A DNA stretch of 64,000 bases from Siderastrea radians. Lineage: Eukaryota > Cnidaria > Anthozoa > Scleractinia > Rhizangiidae. Each line of letters begins with the position of its first letter. Positions within the stretch are counted from its first letter, which is position 1. A model generated the notes under the pieces. The model searched no databases. It worked only from the letters and a program-made list of their open reading frames with translations, and had not been told where the DNA came from. Made by a program: the position numbers and the translations under genes. Positions 42,908 through 55,900 of the stretch are shown here, in pieces. The stretch is from contig OZ024887.1 of NCBI GenBank assembly GCA_964017195.1, forward strand, positions 434,001-498,000, written 5' to 3'.

Positions 42908-45900
42908 TTAGTAAGGTCTGTTTGCATCCTTTGGTCTCTTGAGCTGAACCTTGAGTCTCTTGGTCCCAATCTGAAATCCGTGCATAGCCTGGATGGCATT
43001 TTGAGCCGATGCTGGGTTTTCATAACTTACAAAACCTAAGGGAAAAAAAACAATAATAATAAAGAACGCCGGTACCGGTACCGTGCCACTGAAGGTAACA
43101 ACAGTTTGAAAGACAACGAAAGAAAGAATAGTGGCTAGAGCAGGCACAGTGAATTACAGTGAATTACACCAACTGTGACAAAATGATATGTTCCCAAAAC
43201 TTGAGTCCAAGTTCACTACAAGCTCAAGTTAAGAGGAAAATGTTTTATCATCAAGGGTTTGGCAATGATTGGTTTAAACCTAAGGTTAAGCAGTTATGTC
43301 ATTAAAATGTTTAAGGGGGGAGACTCTTAACTATTAGTTATTATTATTAATATAACTACCAAATTGTTGCTATGGAAAGTTCCTAACTGTCATATCTTGG
43401 AAACCGTAACTTCCGCAGAAGAAAACCGGATTATCTCTGATTTGTAAAAAAAAATTCGGAACTCTCAGGGTTCAAAATAAAATCAAAGCTTTCAGCCTGA
43501 ATTTGACGGCTTTTTTTCTCAAGGCTGATTCTTAGCCGGTGTCCTAGTGGATTGGACCCCCCGGTCCGGACCGGGCGGGTCTAAATCCGTGAGGTGGTCC
43601 GAATCCGCTATGACACCGGCTGTCAACAAGAATGAACAAGCACCTATCCCAAGTATGGAATAAAGTGTTGACAGGCCAAACGCGGCTCATATGCTCGTGC
43701 TAATGTGCACACGTCAAACTAATGTTGGCCAACTCGTGTTGGCAAACTCAAATTGGTGTATGTGAATAACACAACAACATGTTGGCAAACTGTTGGCAAA
43801 AAGTTGGCGAGAATAGAGACAAGTGCTATTTGTCGCCAACAGTTTGCCAACATGTTGTTGTGTCGTTCACACACACCAATTTGAGTTTGCCAACACGAGT
43901 TGGCCGACATTAGTTTGACGTGTGAAGGCCGCTTTAGCAATGGTTGATTTTTAATTAAGTGACATTTGCTCATAAGGATGTTCTTAAAATTAGGCAGAGC
44001 TGAGTGGTATGTTGTTACGAAAGAGCGAATTTTTTCCGCACTGTCTCTCTTTGTCGAAGTGCCGACTTCCTTTCATTTGACTTCGGACGTTTTTCTTTAT
44101 TCTTTCTACTAGACGGTTGGGGTAGTCTCTCGCACGGAGGCGTTTTTTGAATTGGGTGATAGTCTCAACGAAAGATTTCGCTCAAGAGTTTTCTAAGAAG
44201 ACGTAGGGCTTCACCTCTGATAAACCCTTTTCTAACCCCTGGTGGGTGGCAGGAAGAGAAGTGAGTGTACCGGAAAGTTTCTGTGGGCTTAAAATGTGTG
44301 CGGATATTAAGAATTGCCTGCTTGTTAAATCTTTCACCTTTGAAAAGAGTGGTATCCAGGAACTGAGTTCATTTCTTTGTCTGAGATTTCAGCCGTAAAT
44401 TTAATTGGGTCGGGTGGTGACTGTTTGCTAGGACAATTAACTCTTCTATCTCCATTTTGTCAACATTCCACAGCGAGCGTAAGTCATCGATGTATCTTTT
44501 CCACTCAAGTGGTAGAAGAGTGTAGAACATTTGTACTAATGTTTGACTGAGCATGTGGCGTTATGCTAAGCCCGATCAGTGTCTCTCTTTGACCTACATT
44601 TATCAGATTTCGCTCTTCCCAACTTATCACTGTTGCGTTCAACGCGGCGATAATGAAACTTGGTCAGTGCGCCTATGAATTTTTGCTCGGCCTTTCTCTT
44701 TATGGAGTGTATTTCTGTCTTAAACTCCTCGTCAGGAGTGATGTTTGCTTTTGCAACATAGCGCAAGTCTCTTGGGTATGTGAATTTTTCTGTGTTGGCC
44801 TGAAGTTTAACTATTGACGTTTCTGACTGCTCGATTTTTCTCTTGAGGATGGAAATCTCGTCGGCGGCAGACTGGCAGGGTCGCTTGCTGGCGTTTGACA
44901 AATTAGATCAGGCCTTTGAAAATGATAAATGCCGCAACAGTGACACTGATTTTCAGCGCGACGGTATATTTCCTTTGGTCTCCAGCAAATTTAATTGGAC
45001 GAGAAGGCGAAAGCACACGAAACCGGATCGAAGACGCATTTGTGACAAAGAAATCGTGAATGAAAATTTGCCCGGTTCCTAAAAGAGAACTGAATTGCTG
45101 CGGCACTGCTACCCCGTGTCTGGCCTATTTCCTCAAAAGTCGCTTTGTTGATCATGTATGAAACCACATCGGAAAAAAAGGGTGCCGGAAATAGAGATAG
45201 TCGCTAGAACAAAGACGATTTACAAAAATCGAGATAATAGTTGTTAACGTTCTGTAATTTGTTGTTGCTTTTTATTTAGAAATCTTTTAAAACGTCATCC
45301 AATTCACTTTTGGTATGTGTGTAAGTGTTTCACGGCTGCATTACTTTCTGATATGAAACGTTTACTATGACGTTCTAGAGACATTGATTTTGCCGATCAA
45401 GGGATGGGATATCGTTTTTTTCTATTTCTTGGGTGAAAAATCGCCGGCAAGGGTGGCCAAAGTGTCGGCTGTCGCCGCCAGCCGGCTGCTATTTTGAATC
45501 CTGACTCTACCTCCTTCCTCCGACTTTTAGGGATTTTTTTGAAATGCGCAGTTTGGGACTGACACTAGCTAGGGATGCACAATGTTGATTCTAAAAATTC
45601 AGACGTTCATCCTTAAACAGGCCAATCCAGCTGCAGAAAACGCTGAAAAACAGCGTATGACAAAATACCGTCCACAAAAATTCCTTAGTGACACTCAACG
45701 TTTTTCTGGTTATTTTTAACAGAAGGGTAGCTACACTGCTCACCATCAATGCTGAATCTATCTTGCTGCCTATACATGAAATTAAACGTTAAAACTCACC
45801 AAAGCATTTACTAAGACTTGTGGCTTTGTCTATAAACACTTTGGCACTTAATACATTGCCAAATGGTAGGAACGTCTGCATCAAATCAGCATCAGTAAAC

Positions 45901-48900
45901 TCTTGCGGTAAGTGATAAATAAATAAATTAGCTCCTTCCGGACCTAAAAGGTAGCAAACAATACATGGTTTGGTCAAAATGTTTGCTCACACACCAGAAT
46001 GCTGTGATTTCTGAACATTATGGTATATGCCTGCTAACTTGAACGCTTCTCTACCATGAAACTGGGACCTGTTTTGTGCAGGCTTTTAACCAGAAGTTGA
46101 AAAAATGAACATCCAGAGTGATGCTCTTCTATAAAACTGTAAAACCTAAGGTGAATTTCCATCACTTTCTCACACAATTTGGTCATCCTGAGCACGTTTT
46201 CCTATGAAACTGCAAAATCTATGGTACTTTTCCATTAATTTATCGAACAAACTGGCCACCTTTATGACACCCAGAGGCTTTTTTGGCTAAGAGCAGATGA
46301 TTTTGTTTCCATAGATCAGTATTCAAGGTCGTGTTCTATTGGGATCAACGGTTTCAACCGAAACCGGTTTTGGTTGAAATGGTTGAGGTTTCCAATAGAA
46401 CACCTTTTCAACCGTTCCTGGTTGACACACGGTTGTGACTGGGCATAGTCATCCCCAGACTTCTTCAACTTTTTCTGCCAAGGTTGGAAAGATGGCAGAA
46501 GCGCAACTGGTAGCATCGGTTGTTCTTCAAGAACTGTTAGAAGAATTGGTTCCACCACGTTGTGAAACGGACGATGAATTGGAATTTATAGCGTCTTTGT
46601 TACTGGAAACGAAAAGGACACCTCCCACTCGTATTACAGGCTATTCTGAGAATGTCGTCCCTAATTTATTAGACAGCAAGTTTAAAAAAATGCAAATGAG
46701 AAGAAATACGTTTCTGTGGCTGACAGGTTACTTGGGACAGTTTTCGTGATTGTCCACGTGATTACGCCCAAATTATAATGACGCAACGCGTGAACACCGA
46801 TGCTTGTTAACATGTCAGCAGACGCTACCCATCATTTTCAACCATTTCAACCGAGCTCAGAGCTGGTTGAAAAAGTTGATCAATAGATCACAAAAATAGA
46901 ACACGAAAAAACCCAACCAACTCAACCAACCAAAAAACGGTTGATGCCAATAGAACACGGCCCAAGTTACTTTATTAATATAATGCATTACACTACATTA
47001 TACTGCACCTTCGATCAAGTTAATGTACATCACAACTCTTCAATGTTTTCTGAGGGAAAAATACATTCTATTCACCCAAAACCCGCGAAAAATAAGCTGG
47101 GGTGTATTTCTTAACATTTCCTTTGTGCTGAGAACCCATTCCCACTTATTCAAAGTTTAAAACAATCAGCCAATTTATACTTTTCCAACGTCACAAGCAA
47201 TGTTCACCGTTGCTCATTGTTTTCACTCATGTCAAGCTTCCCTTATTTACTTATTTACTACACTTATTAGTAATCAGCACTATACATTCATGTAGTTTCA
47301 GCTAATTTAGAGCAATCATACCTTCCTTTTGCGGCTGGCGCTGTAGTTGTTGTTGTTGTTGTTGGAATATTGTGTGACCATAAACGCCAGGAAATGTTGC
47401 TGAAAGCAAGCAATTTACTCACATTAGTAGTGTTTTTTGGCAAGACTAACACAGTCCAGGTTCTTTAAAAAATGACCACACTTGCCAGATCTGACTGTTG
47501 GTCTCAGAGAATTGTCCATCTTAGAGAGATGTCTGTCTTACGGCTGTGAATCTCGGACAGACGTCAGTCCTAGAGAAATGTCCACCTTAAAAAGGCGTCA
47601 CTCTTAAAAAAAGGTGTCCATCTTACCAGGAGATGTTCAAAGTAGAATAAGATCTGACACTAATTTATCAAAAGGCCCAATTTATATTTGAAACAAGTTA
47701 TATATTAAAATGCAGGTTATCTGTCATATGCAACTGCTAAGTTTCTAAGAAGACTGGAGGTTCTCTTTCATTATTAAATGTTCCATTCACAGCTAACATA
47801 CTGTATAATGATTTCACAAGTTCAGCCCATCTTGTTGTGCCTTACCATTGTACTGTTGTATTCCAGAGTAAGCCTGAGAAAGCGCATCTCCAGACTGCAA
47901 GTTACCACCAACACTAGTTACACCAGTCATGTTTCCAAGGCCAGGAATCCCAACACCAAGGGTTCCAGCTCCCATAGTACCAAGACTACTAACTCCCATC
48001 CCAGACATGTTCATACCTAAACAAAAACAAATGCTACCTAAGTAAACGTGTACAGCTGTACATGTACGAGTCCGAATAAGCAAAGTGAAGAGGCAAAGAC
48101 CTTTCTAGTACTTCCCAAAGGTTACTATCAGTATTCTGTTTGTGGTACCCATTTATTAAATGCACCTGGGACTGCTGGGAGACTGGGAGAGAGAATCTGG
48201 AGTTAAATGACTTTTGTAAGTATGCAGCAAAATGGCAGACACAAAGTTTCAAATCACAGAAAACTGGATCGAAAGATTGACAAGTCAAACACTTTGTGTA
48301 ACCAGGGGACCAAATGTCCAAAGCACAATCAGAAGAATCAGGATGTTTCCATTTTCTTCCAATACGTTTACCATTCTGTTGCTTATGATCCAGTGAAAAC
48401 CAGATTGTTGGAGTCGAAGCAGAAGCAGAAGGATAAACCAATCACGGTGCTCGTTCCCACACTTTGTGATTAGTTTAGTTCTTCCGCTTCTGCTTCCAAC
48501 TCCAACAACCTAGTTTTCACTAGATCGTAAGTGACGGATTCGCAAGCGGAATCGGAACTTTGTTTTCACCAGTTCAAAACGCTCTGCACGTCTGATTACA
48601 ACTCCAACTCCAACTCCAACTCTATCGCTAGTGAAAACCAGCCTTTAATGAGCGACGAAAACTAGAAAAGGTTTGAAATATACTTCTCCCCAATACGATG
48701 CCTTTTTGTGTCTGTTCTTTTTCTTCCACAAATAACTTTGTTATTAAGCTTCACACAGTCCCTTTCGTGCTACAGAATGTGGTTATTGAGATGAATTGTA
48801 AAATTTCACCGGAAAAACCAAATTACTGAATCTATACCTGTAAACAATACAAAGACAGCACCCAAGATGTTCATTCAGCTTTAGAGCTAAAATTGCACTA

Positions 48901-51185
48901 TAGGAAACTGATTTTCACAATGAGATTTCATGTTCATTCAAGGTATTACAGGGCTGCTGTAAGCTTTGAAGAATCTGGCTTCTCAGGGTGCTGTGTTTTT
49001 GTTATTTTCAAACTCTGAGTAGCCAGCCATCTTTAATAATAACAATAATAATAATAATAATAATAATAATAAAGCACATATCCTAAACTCATGGCACTCT
49101 ACAAGTGAGTATCAATGTTGGAAACTCAACATTGTAGTAGCCAGCCATAAAAGCAACCTGCTACTAATGACAGCCATGGGTATAATATGGCTGAGCTCTC
49201 TTGTCACTTACAACTTTTTTTTGTTCAATATTTTAGCTTATAAACTCAGGGTGGGGGAGTAGCTTATCAGTAGGGTTTGCTGCAAACTGATTACTAACCA
49301 ATGCCAGTCATTCCAGGAACACCTTGCACTCCTATCATTGAAGACGTGTTGGTGGCACCACCAGTAGATACAGCATTGCTGCTCACCAATGCACCTGTGC
49401 CTCCCATTATGTTATTTTGTGATGATGGTGACTGCTGTACTGCTTGATGCTGTTGTTGCTGTTGTTGGGCAGCAATGACTGATGCAGCTACCAAGGCACC
49501 CATTGTTCCAGGGGCCATGGCTAGGGCACAAATAAAACATGATGTTCAGTTCCCTGTTACAACCATGATTACAGGTGTTACATGCAGGCAGGTTATCAAT
49601 CTTTCTTTTCATTTAGGCTCCCTGCCTCCTTCCCTCCCCATCTCCCTCCTCCTCCTCCCGGGAGAGAAGGGTGAATAATCACAACATTCCTGCTGTTTTA
49701 AAATGGTTTGAACTTTAAGATTGCCTTAGATCAGGGTTAAATTGTCTTAGTGTACCCAGATCACGATATTTTTACCAACAGTCAGGGCTTCTGATAGGGT
49801 GCGAAAAAATTTGAGAAATTATACCGCAATTCAGGGTGAATTGTGCGGCAAAAAAGGTCAATTATGCGACAGATTATGCAATTTTTCTTAATTAATTTGA
49901 ACCGAGTTTTTCTACTTGGAGGTCAGATGAAGAAACATATGTTTTCTGACTCCAACAGACATTTACAACATGAAAAATGGTTTTCGTCAACAAAAGAAAG
50001 CACAAATTACATTCACATCTGGAAATGGTTCCTTCTCACGATGAAAGAGTCCAGTCTAGTTCGTTCCTTTCCAATCCGTGCCTGGTTACTAAGCCTTACG
50101 ATCGCAAGTCAAAACATGTCACTTGTATCCTCATAAAATTCTCTGAAAAGCAGACTTACTGACAAAATGCAAATTAAAAAAGTACCATAGAATGATCTAT
50201 CATATGCTCAAATAGGTTTACATGGCATTTATACCATCTGAGAGGTAAAACTGCACATTAGACGTAACGCTTTCTGCGGTTTTTGAGTGATCAATGATCT
50301 GGATAGGATGTGAGTTTACTTGTGGGGACGCTGAAATGTATTAAACCAATCTTTCTCTATACTTCAGATGTGATTTTTTAAAAGTTTTAAACTCATTTTT
50401 ATCGTAAATACCGGCGTATAAGCCGCACTCGCAGATAAGCCGCACCCTGAGTTTAGAAGCTCAAGATTTGGAAAAAAAATTTTTGTCAAAAATTCATAGC
50501 CGAGTCATTTCATTTAATGAACATATTGGCTGAAGTGAAGTCCTTTTCACTACGACTCACTAAGACTCAAACACGCATTTTAATCCTTATAACAAGTATA
50601 AAAAAGGTACGAAAACGTACTTGAACTCAACACAAGACCACTTTCCCCGATGAACTTTTCCCCAGCATTTTTCCAGTTAAAGCTATTCAAGTCCGAAAAT
50701 TTGTGAGTAAGTTGTTTGCTCGGATGTTCGGTTGTGTATCGTGGCTTAGTAGCCAGACATTCGATGAGAAGAGAGAAAACTGGTGACAAGTGTTGTCGCT
50801 TCGTTCAATTCGCAAAGAAAATTTTAGCGAATTCTTTAGCTGTTCGTGGCTTCCATGCAGGTTTACAAGGATATTTGGAAGCCATCCATCGGTGACAAAC
50901 TCGCCTGTGAAAGGGAGTTCCATAATTGCTTTGACAAATTTACCATCAAAGTTGTCAACAACAGAAAAACAATGGGCCATTTACCACACGAGTTCTCGAA
51001 GATAGCGTGGTACCGTTGCGTTTTTGACTTTATTTTGGTGTTTTGGGGATGATTCATGGAAAATTAGATTTTTTTCCAGATGTTCTCGCAGATAAGCCGC
51101 ACCCCCAATTTTGAGCAAAGTTTTAGGGTAAAAAGGTGCGGCTTATACGCCGGTGTTTACGGTACCTAAAAAAAATTTTTATTGT

Positions 51186-51217
<32 letters not shown>

Positions 51218-52941
51218 CCCACGGAAGGGATTGGAATTTCCAGGGGGGTGGGGGGGTCAAAGGCCCAGGAAAATCCTGAGGGGGGGGGGGGGTGTTGTAT
51301 CAAATTCTATTATTTTTTCCAGACCAGTTCCATTATTCCTATATGTTAAATTTTCTGTTTGCATTTTGCTTACCGATCCGCGGACGCAAACATTGATCTT
51401 GTTAACTGCACAAAACTAATATTTTCAAGGTGGTCAGGCTCGATTTCTGGTGCTGTGAGAGTCCGGTCATTTTACCAAACAGCGGCGGATTAGCGAACAG
51501 CTCATGCTGTGGAAGACGAGTAAATCCCGTAAATTACACCAAGAATCTCTGTCACACGTATTTAAGCAGATACGTCTGTCATTTGATTTCGAACTGTATC
51601 CGTCTCTGCTAGTAGCAGAGCAGACATTTACGTCGCATTTCTTCGTTGTTGTTCGCCGGCGTGAAAACTATCGTTTGAACTGAATTATTGCGTCAACATT
51701 GAGCACAGTAGTAATTCGGAATCGACACAAAACAGTTCTTGATCTCCCTAAGAGTAATTCTTGATCGAAAACTACGTAAAAACACTGTAATAATTATAGT
51801 TCGGCAGACAAATATTATCTGTAAGAAATCTACTACTTAGGCGCGTTATATAAATCAAAAATAAAAACATGCCCGTTTCACTGGTTTTGACTCAAACAAT
51901 TATAATATTTCGGCATGAAAGAACCGGGCAAAATTTCTTCGGTAGCAGTGGAAAAACACACAGGCGTCATTACAATTGCATAAAGCAAGTATAAAATAAA
52001 GTAAAAGGCATCCCAAGTATTAAAAGGTAAGTGTTTGATGGGAGCGCGTAACATGAACCATTGTTCAGATAAGTTTGTTTACAGAACATTCCCACGTGTG
52101 CGCTGAAATGTTTTCGAATACATTCATGCTGCTTGCAACGTCGTTTTCGGCTTAACTTTACATTAGATAAATCTAGTTGTGCAAAAGTTTTCTACATGTA
52201 GCTTTGCCAGGTCTCCAGAGAAGGCAGTTTACCACAGCCTTACATCAGCATAAATAAAAGCAGAATTATGCAAATTGCAAAATCGGCGGCATGTCAAACT
52301 TTCATCGCCAGCGGGACGCTAATTGTCGTGGAGAAGATTGAATTACACTGCACGATGGAAACCGGAAGGCAATCGCAGTCATCTTCCATAATTACTGAAA
52401 AAAACAATTGTTTACAGCAAAACTGCTAGCTGTCTTATTGATTTGCATGCGGGTTTTATATATCTGGCAAGCGTTCAATAAAATTTAGGTTTGAATATGC
52501 CCACAAAAAATGTTGTTTTGATTACAGTACTCATTTTTTTACCTTGGCAGCGTAACTTAGCGATTCTTACTCAACATTTATTTCTCAAGAGAACTTGTAT
52601 TTCGTCAAATACTCGGATTATAAATTGAAGTGTTGCTGTTTCGTCAAGATAATGAAGCAGAATTGGTCGTAAATAAAATTTATGACGATATGCATGCATA
52701 ATAGCATTTGACATGCGACATAACTTCTGCTCATATACGCGAATTTACCAGAAAACGCCAGTAACCCTCGAAATTTGGATTCTTAAACTATAGTTTAGCT
52801 AATTTTTCGCTTTAAACAAGAAATAGAAATATTTCCAGGGGGTGTAGGAAAAAATTGGAATTTCCGGAGGGGGGGTATAGTTTGTGGGCCGTATTTGGAA
52901 AATCCAGGGGGTGGGGGGGTCATATGAAAAATCCCTTCCGT

Positions 52942-52972
<31 letters not shown>

Positions 52973-55900
52973 ACATTGCATGATTTTTCAAGAATTATGC
53001 GATTTTTCAAAAATTGTGCGGATATTGCTAAATTGTGTGATCGGGTGCGATTTTTGGTCAATTCAGGGCTTCTGAAATTTCGCGCGGTCGCGGAGCCGCG
53101 AAATTCAGGTATATCCGCGAAATCCCGCGAAATCGACAAAAACACGTGAAATACCGCGAAATTCGCTAGAAATTCTACCAAACACATGTCGGTACAACAT
53201 ATTTGAAACTTATCTTGGCTATTGGAGCTGTTTACTTGCCGTAAACTTGCAAATTTATCTTGAAATTTCGTCACTGCCACGAGTAAACATCGTACCAAAA
53301 CTACCAGGCGTTCTTAGATTAATGTTGCGAAAACCTGGGGGCTGGTAAAATAAAAGAGAAGACTTTTCGTTGACACTATACGGAGCGTGAAAGGAAACTG
53401 CTGTCTGTAGTAATGCAGGCACACGTTTAATCGTACACGAATGAAGACACAAGAATGTTTTGACTTCACAGATGGATTTAAACCTTTGATCTAGAACAAT
53501 CTTGCCTTGTAAACTGCAAAGCAACACAAGAGAGCGATGAGGGGAAAGAAGTTTATTGCGTTGCTGTTTTCGGCTCTAAATTGCAGCTGAAAAAGGAGGT
53601 TAACCGGCCAAGCGTTTCGGTAAAGCTTTATATGTTTTTCTTGTCGCTCGAAACAAGTACAGTTGCCTTCAGAACTGTGTTGGATGAACTTTTGTGTTTC
53701 TTTCTTGCACTGAATTTGACATCCTTCCAATATTTTTGTCAGGAATCTTTCTTTTTTGCTTTCTTGTTTGCTTTTCAACGAAAATTTGGCCCGAACATTC
53801 CCGCGAAAATCCCGCGAAATCGGCCGTTTTCTCCGCGAATTTGTCTCTTCAAATCCCGTGAAATTTCACTTTTTTTCCCGCGAATTATCAGAAGCCCTGT
53901 CAATTGCACGAAATTGCACCCTCGCATAATATCAGAGGCCCTGAACAGTCAAGAGTGCTTCGCATTCAAGATAAAAAAGGGAGGACACCTTCTTCATTTT
54001 GTTAATTACTAATCCCCATTCTTGTACTTAATTTACAACGTTTACCTGTTCCAGTCACTCCTGGGATGACATTGAAGCCAGATTGTAATGAGCCTGCAGG
54101 TGAGTTAGCTTGCTGTTGAAGAAACTATCAATAATCAAACATGAGCTACAGAAACTCAACCACCACAGTCAAGTTTTTATCTTTAAATAATAACAATTAT
54201 TATTTCCACATGGACATTAAAACAGTAGAGTAACAACAATTTCAAAGAATAGGGTGTGTTCAGTTCTGATCACTGTGCCATAAACATTCATTTTTATAAT
54301 TATCCAGACCTAAGCTTCTCTTACGGAAGTCTCAGCAACACCAGACAAACAATACTCAAATGCAGTGTCCTCCTCACCTGTTGACAGGCTGTATTATAGT
54401 TAGAGTGTTGAAAGTAAGGGAATCCCATTCCTAAGCCAAAGTTCATTCCCATACCACCTAACGCAACCATCTGCTGCATTTTCTTTTGAAGTTTTTCTTT
54501 TTCTGTGTCAGCAAACTTTACAACTATTGGTGAGGGGCAACCCTGAAAAATATAGCAAAAGCAAAATTAATCTTAGCTTACAGCATACCAACTCTTTCAC
54601 CACCCACTGTATAATGTCGTGGAAGGTAGTTCTAACTTTTGAGTCTGTGGATGAAACCCTTAAGTGTGACATTCAAATGAAAGCTAATATTGAGCAGCAT
54701 TTCCTGTGGTGCTGGTTATCATGCTGAACAAGGTGGTAAGCCTGTGCATGAGATTCCCAAGTTGACATTTCACATGACATATATAAGGGGAATAAGGAGG
54801 GTTAGTTTATAACGAAAGACTGTGCTGCAGTGTCGGTGGATTTGTCGACTGTGTTGATAGGGTGAGTTAGTCATCACTGATTCGCTCTGACGAAGGGCTA
54901 ACCATCAGCTTTTGAACTTCTTTACAGTAGCTAACTTACCTTATGAAATTAGTTGACAAATTCAAATTTTTACAATTCTACTTTATTCAAGGTAGAATTA
55001 CCATTTCACAACACACAATTTTCAACATGCAGACTATTGAAAGGTTTATTTCAAGGTTTGTGGTCCACGAACAACTATGGGTGGACAATCCCACAGGCAA
55101 CAGGAACTAGAGCCCGTGAGCTTCAGGTAAAGGATGTTTGTGGACACCTTGATTGTGGCCAATGAGTCACGGTAGCTAAAGCAGTAAACAACACCATCTG
55201 TTGGTGAGTTTTGTGCAAGGCGTCCACGTATATCTAGCTAAAACTGGAATATGGAAATCATTTGGGTTTCTTGACAATGGAGGAAAGCCAGACAATATGT
55301 ACAGAAAAAGAAACCTTAGGAAAAGGTGAGCGTCAACAACAAACTCAAGCCAGATGTGATGTGTGGGATTCACACCTGGGGCCCTTTTCTCGAAACTCCT
55401 AATGACTTTCCCAGCCCGGTAAGTTTTTTTTTCAAGCTCATTCATTTATCAGCTATTGGTAATTATTGGTGCAAACTTAGCGATATGCTTCACAAAATTA
55501 AAAAGATTAAAATTTAGCTTTCAAAATCAATAAAGAGTGTATAGCTATTGGAGAATACCAAGTACCTAAAATAGTTTTCGGGCCCAGAAAGTTATCAGGA
55601 GTTTCGAAAAACGGGCCCCTGGACCACACTGAACCTGGACCACTCCACCAACCTTGGTAACCATGGTAAATGGACTACTAACTGAGAAGGCACTTTTTTC
55701 AGTTAAATAATTTAATAACAAACCTCCATCGTAGTACTGTTGTGCATCTCTGCAATGGCATTTTGAGCCTGCATTCGCGTGGGGAACTTTAAAAAGGCAC
55801 AACCTAAAGAAAACATGAGTCAATAGAGTTTTAGCCAACCATGTTATATTACCCCTTTTGCCCTTCATTAACGGAAAATATAAATTCATTTTATTTTACG

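Larger units (their letters stand above)
49783..53943. mobile_element. Outer hAT-like element hosting three insertions
   Basis: Ends CAGGGCTTCTGATA and TATCAGAGGCCCTG are inverted, with AACAGT flanking both sides (49777-49782 and 53944-53949), a 6-bp target-site duplication. CAGGG termini and a 6-bp duplication fit a hAT subgroup. Its own sequence is AT-rich with repeated ATTATGCGA and AATTGTGCGG words. It is broken by insertions at 50402-51162, 51184-52974 and 53064-53899. No transposase is recognised. Located in the intron between CELF exons 7 and 8. Confidence 0.75.

Noticed and set aside
52795..53298. A 167-aa - strand frame with proline-rich text
   Set aside because: It is the G/C-run arm of the 51184-52974 element read as protein, running on across the element border.
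54378..54542. Possibility that the CELF locus is a processed or broken copy
   Set aside because: All splice sites are GT-AG, phases agree across twelve exons and no stop interrupts the 500 codons.
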